Source of the DNA: Acestrorhynchus altus
Lineage: Eukaryota > Chordata > Actinopteri > Characiformes > Acestrorhynchidae
Length of the DNA: 64,000 bases
Reading direction: 5' to 3'
Assembly (NCBI GenBank): GCA_034509495.1
Contig: CM067522.1
Span: 17,924,928 to 17,988,927 of the forward strand
Position 1 is the stretch's first letter, and each line of letters begins with the position of its first letter. This document shows, in pieces, positions 62,709 to 64,000 of this stretch. A program made the translations under genes and the position numbers. The notes beneath the pieces were generated by a model. The model made no database searches, was not told the DNA's origin, and saw only the letters and a list, made by a program, of their open reading frames with translations.

Positions 62709-63110
62709 GCTCTGAGTGGCTCAGCAGTCTAACGTACTACTACTGTCATCCAATGATGGCAGACTCGAATCCCAGATCATGCTGCTCGCCATCAGCAGCC
62801 GGAGTCTGAGAGAGAGTGAAATTGGCCGTGCTCTCTCTGAGAGGGAAGATGGTGCACTCTCCCCGTATCACACCTAGTGCGGTGCTGGCTGACGTAAGGC
62901 GTAGGTCATTGTATCGGAGCTGGGGACCTGGCGATTTCTTCCGAGTGCATTGGCTGCCCAGCAATGACACAAAATAGTGCTTCGACTTCACGTGTATCGG
63001 AGGTGGCATGTACTCGTCCTCATCCACCCGGTGTCGGGAGCATTGTATGTGAAGGTGGAGAGTCCTAGTGGGGTTGGGGGATTGGTACTTCTAAACTGAA
63101 GGTGTAAAAG
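62709..63110 (+). repeat. tRNA-derived SINE, longest copy
   Basis: About 400 bp. The head GGCTCTGAGTGGCTCAGCAG gives the A box and GCAGACTCGAATCCC the B box of a tRNA-type promoter. The body contains GGCTGCCCAGCAATGACAC and CACGTGTATCGGAGGTGGCA. It ends AGTCCTAGTGGGGTTGG. It serves as the reference for copies at 2268, 46213 and 53699. Confidence 0.8.
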
Positions 63111-63639
63111 AAATACAGACATTTAAAGCAAATTAATCTTGATATTGTCATGGTATGAATAAGGCGTCAGCGTCTTATATTCAGCAGATATAATCTGCCT
63201 CTGGTTGATCTCACGCACAAAAAAAACAGTGAATGTTCCTTTAATATGGAGGATGATTTCTCCAGATGTGCATGTTTTCCTTTGCATCATGTGACACTGT
63301 GCATGCCTGTGCATCCACCAATACGATGCTGAAACCATATACTGTGCATCTCTATTGTATATCTCCATCTGATGATTGTGTTGGTCCATCTTGCCCAGCC
63401 CCTGACTGATGGCTGATGGAAACATTACCTGGAGCTGCATGAGATGATGCTGTGAACTGCTGCCACGTGATTGGCTGATCGGAATCCTGCACGGGTGAGT
63501 AGGTGTGCATGTGTTATGGCCAGGGTGTTCCATAAAAGCACACGTAGATCTGAAGCAGGGTGAAACTGGAGCTTTCTGACTTGGTCATTATGTGTGAGGT
63601 GATGGGTGGCAGTGTGTGAGGGAGCTGGACGAACCTTAC

Positions 63640-63930
63640 CTTCAGCAGTAAATAAGGGTCAGTCTGTTGACAATGGTTCCTGGTATCTGGACACGGTTCC
63701 TGGTCAGCAGGCTGGTGTTTACAGTGCAGGGTGAAGAAGCACGCGTCCTAAATATCAAACGGAGCCATTTCTCCCATTTCTGCAGTTCTACACACCGAGT
63801 CCAGTCCAGACCGAGCCCGGAGCGCGAGAACCTCGTATGTCCTTCAGGACCGCAGAGCTGCTCTCCTCCGCGCTGTCAGCAGAGCCGCGTCTCCGGCTTC
63901 CGCGCACTCGCGACTGTGTCACGTGATCCG
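63640..63930 (-). promoter_or_regulatory. inpp5j: Probable inpp5j 5' non-coding exon and CpG-rich promoter
   Basis: 63780-64000 is the most CpG-dense stretch of the window. On the - strand it leads to a near-consensus splice donor at 63640/63639 (GAAG|GTAAGG). The next usable acceptor with a coding exon is at 54653, just before the inpp5j ATG. The exon's right edge is not visible. The assignment is inferred from strand, donor and spacing. Confidence 0.45.
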
Positions 63931-64000
63931 ATACAATGTATCCGAGCTGGAATAGGACGCCGCGCGCGCCTCTGATGTGCGTGTGCACGCGCATTCTCAC

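Larger units (their letters stand above)
54653..63639 (-). other. inpp5j: Inferred first intron of inpp5j
   Basis: Bounded by an acceptor (pyrimidine tract then CAATAG) at 54653 and a strong donor GAAG|GTAAGG at 63640. No recognisable coding exon lies inside. It contains MITE fragments (56140-56405, 62329-62630), a repeat (57340-57600), a fish dispersed block (58781-58830), family B (60160-60530) and a SINE (62709). Confidence 0.5.

Noticed and set aside
63667..63975. 102-codon + strand frame at the right edge
   Set aside because: Chance frame in CpG-rich sequence; the stronger signal is a - strand splice donor at 63640.

Overview
This is nuclear DNA from a teleost fish. The genes are split into many short exons with GT/AG introns, and their proteins are closely vertebrate-like. 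AT-rich intergenic DNA is packed with microsatellites, tRNA-derived SINEs, Tc1/hAT-type remnants and several dispersed repeats common in fish. The repeat types suggest an otophysan (characin, catfish or cyprinid relative), but that is only an impression.

Five protein-coding genes are supported, and four were rebuilt completely exon by exon. Left to right: (1) the 3' end of a saposin-repeat gene, most likely surfactant protein B-like (sftpb), + strand, stop at 1559; (2) usp39, - strand, 13 coding exons, 497 codons plus stop; (3) the C2orf68/UPF0561 homologue, + strand, 4 exons, 164 codons; (4) mat2a, methionine adenosyltransferase 2A, - strand, 9 exons, 396 codons; (5) inpp5j, a proline-rich inositol polyphosphate 5-phosphatase, - strand, 12 coding exons, 688 codons plus a probable non-coding first exon in a CpG-rich region at the right edge. 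For genes 2-5 the summed exon lengths are exact multiples of three. Genes 1-4 keep the order and relative orientation of human 2p11.2 (SFTPB-USP39-C2orf68-MAT2A). INPP5J is on human chromosome 22, so a synteny break lies between mat2a and inpp5j.

Region by region: sftpb and usp39 are tail to tail with overlapping poly(A) signals near 1775. usp39 and c2orf68 are head to head across about 1.2 kb. 15.2-24.3 kb is repeat-rich intergenic DNA with one unexplained coding-like island near 22.9 kb. mat2a occupies 24.3-29.2 kb. 29.3-36.1 kb is intergenic and holds a dead non-LTR retrotransposon and a Tc1 fossil. inpp5j fills 36-64 kb, including long introns loaded with repeats.

Three observations stand out. 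The mat2a 3' UTR holds three hairpins, each presenting a UACAGARAA nonamer in the loop next to the 3' stem, which is the known METTL16 recognition element for S-adenosylmethionine feedback. inpp5j is intact and in frame throughout except for one in-frame TGA at codon 235. A SINE inserted as a nearly perfect inverted dimer makes a roughly 230-nt hairpin in a usp39 intron. No CRISPR array, real tRNA or rRNA gene, or novel multi-gene system was seen.
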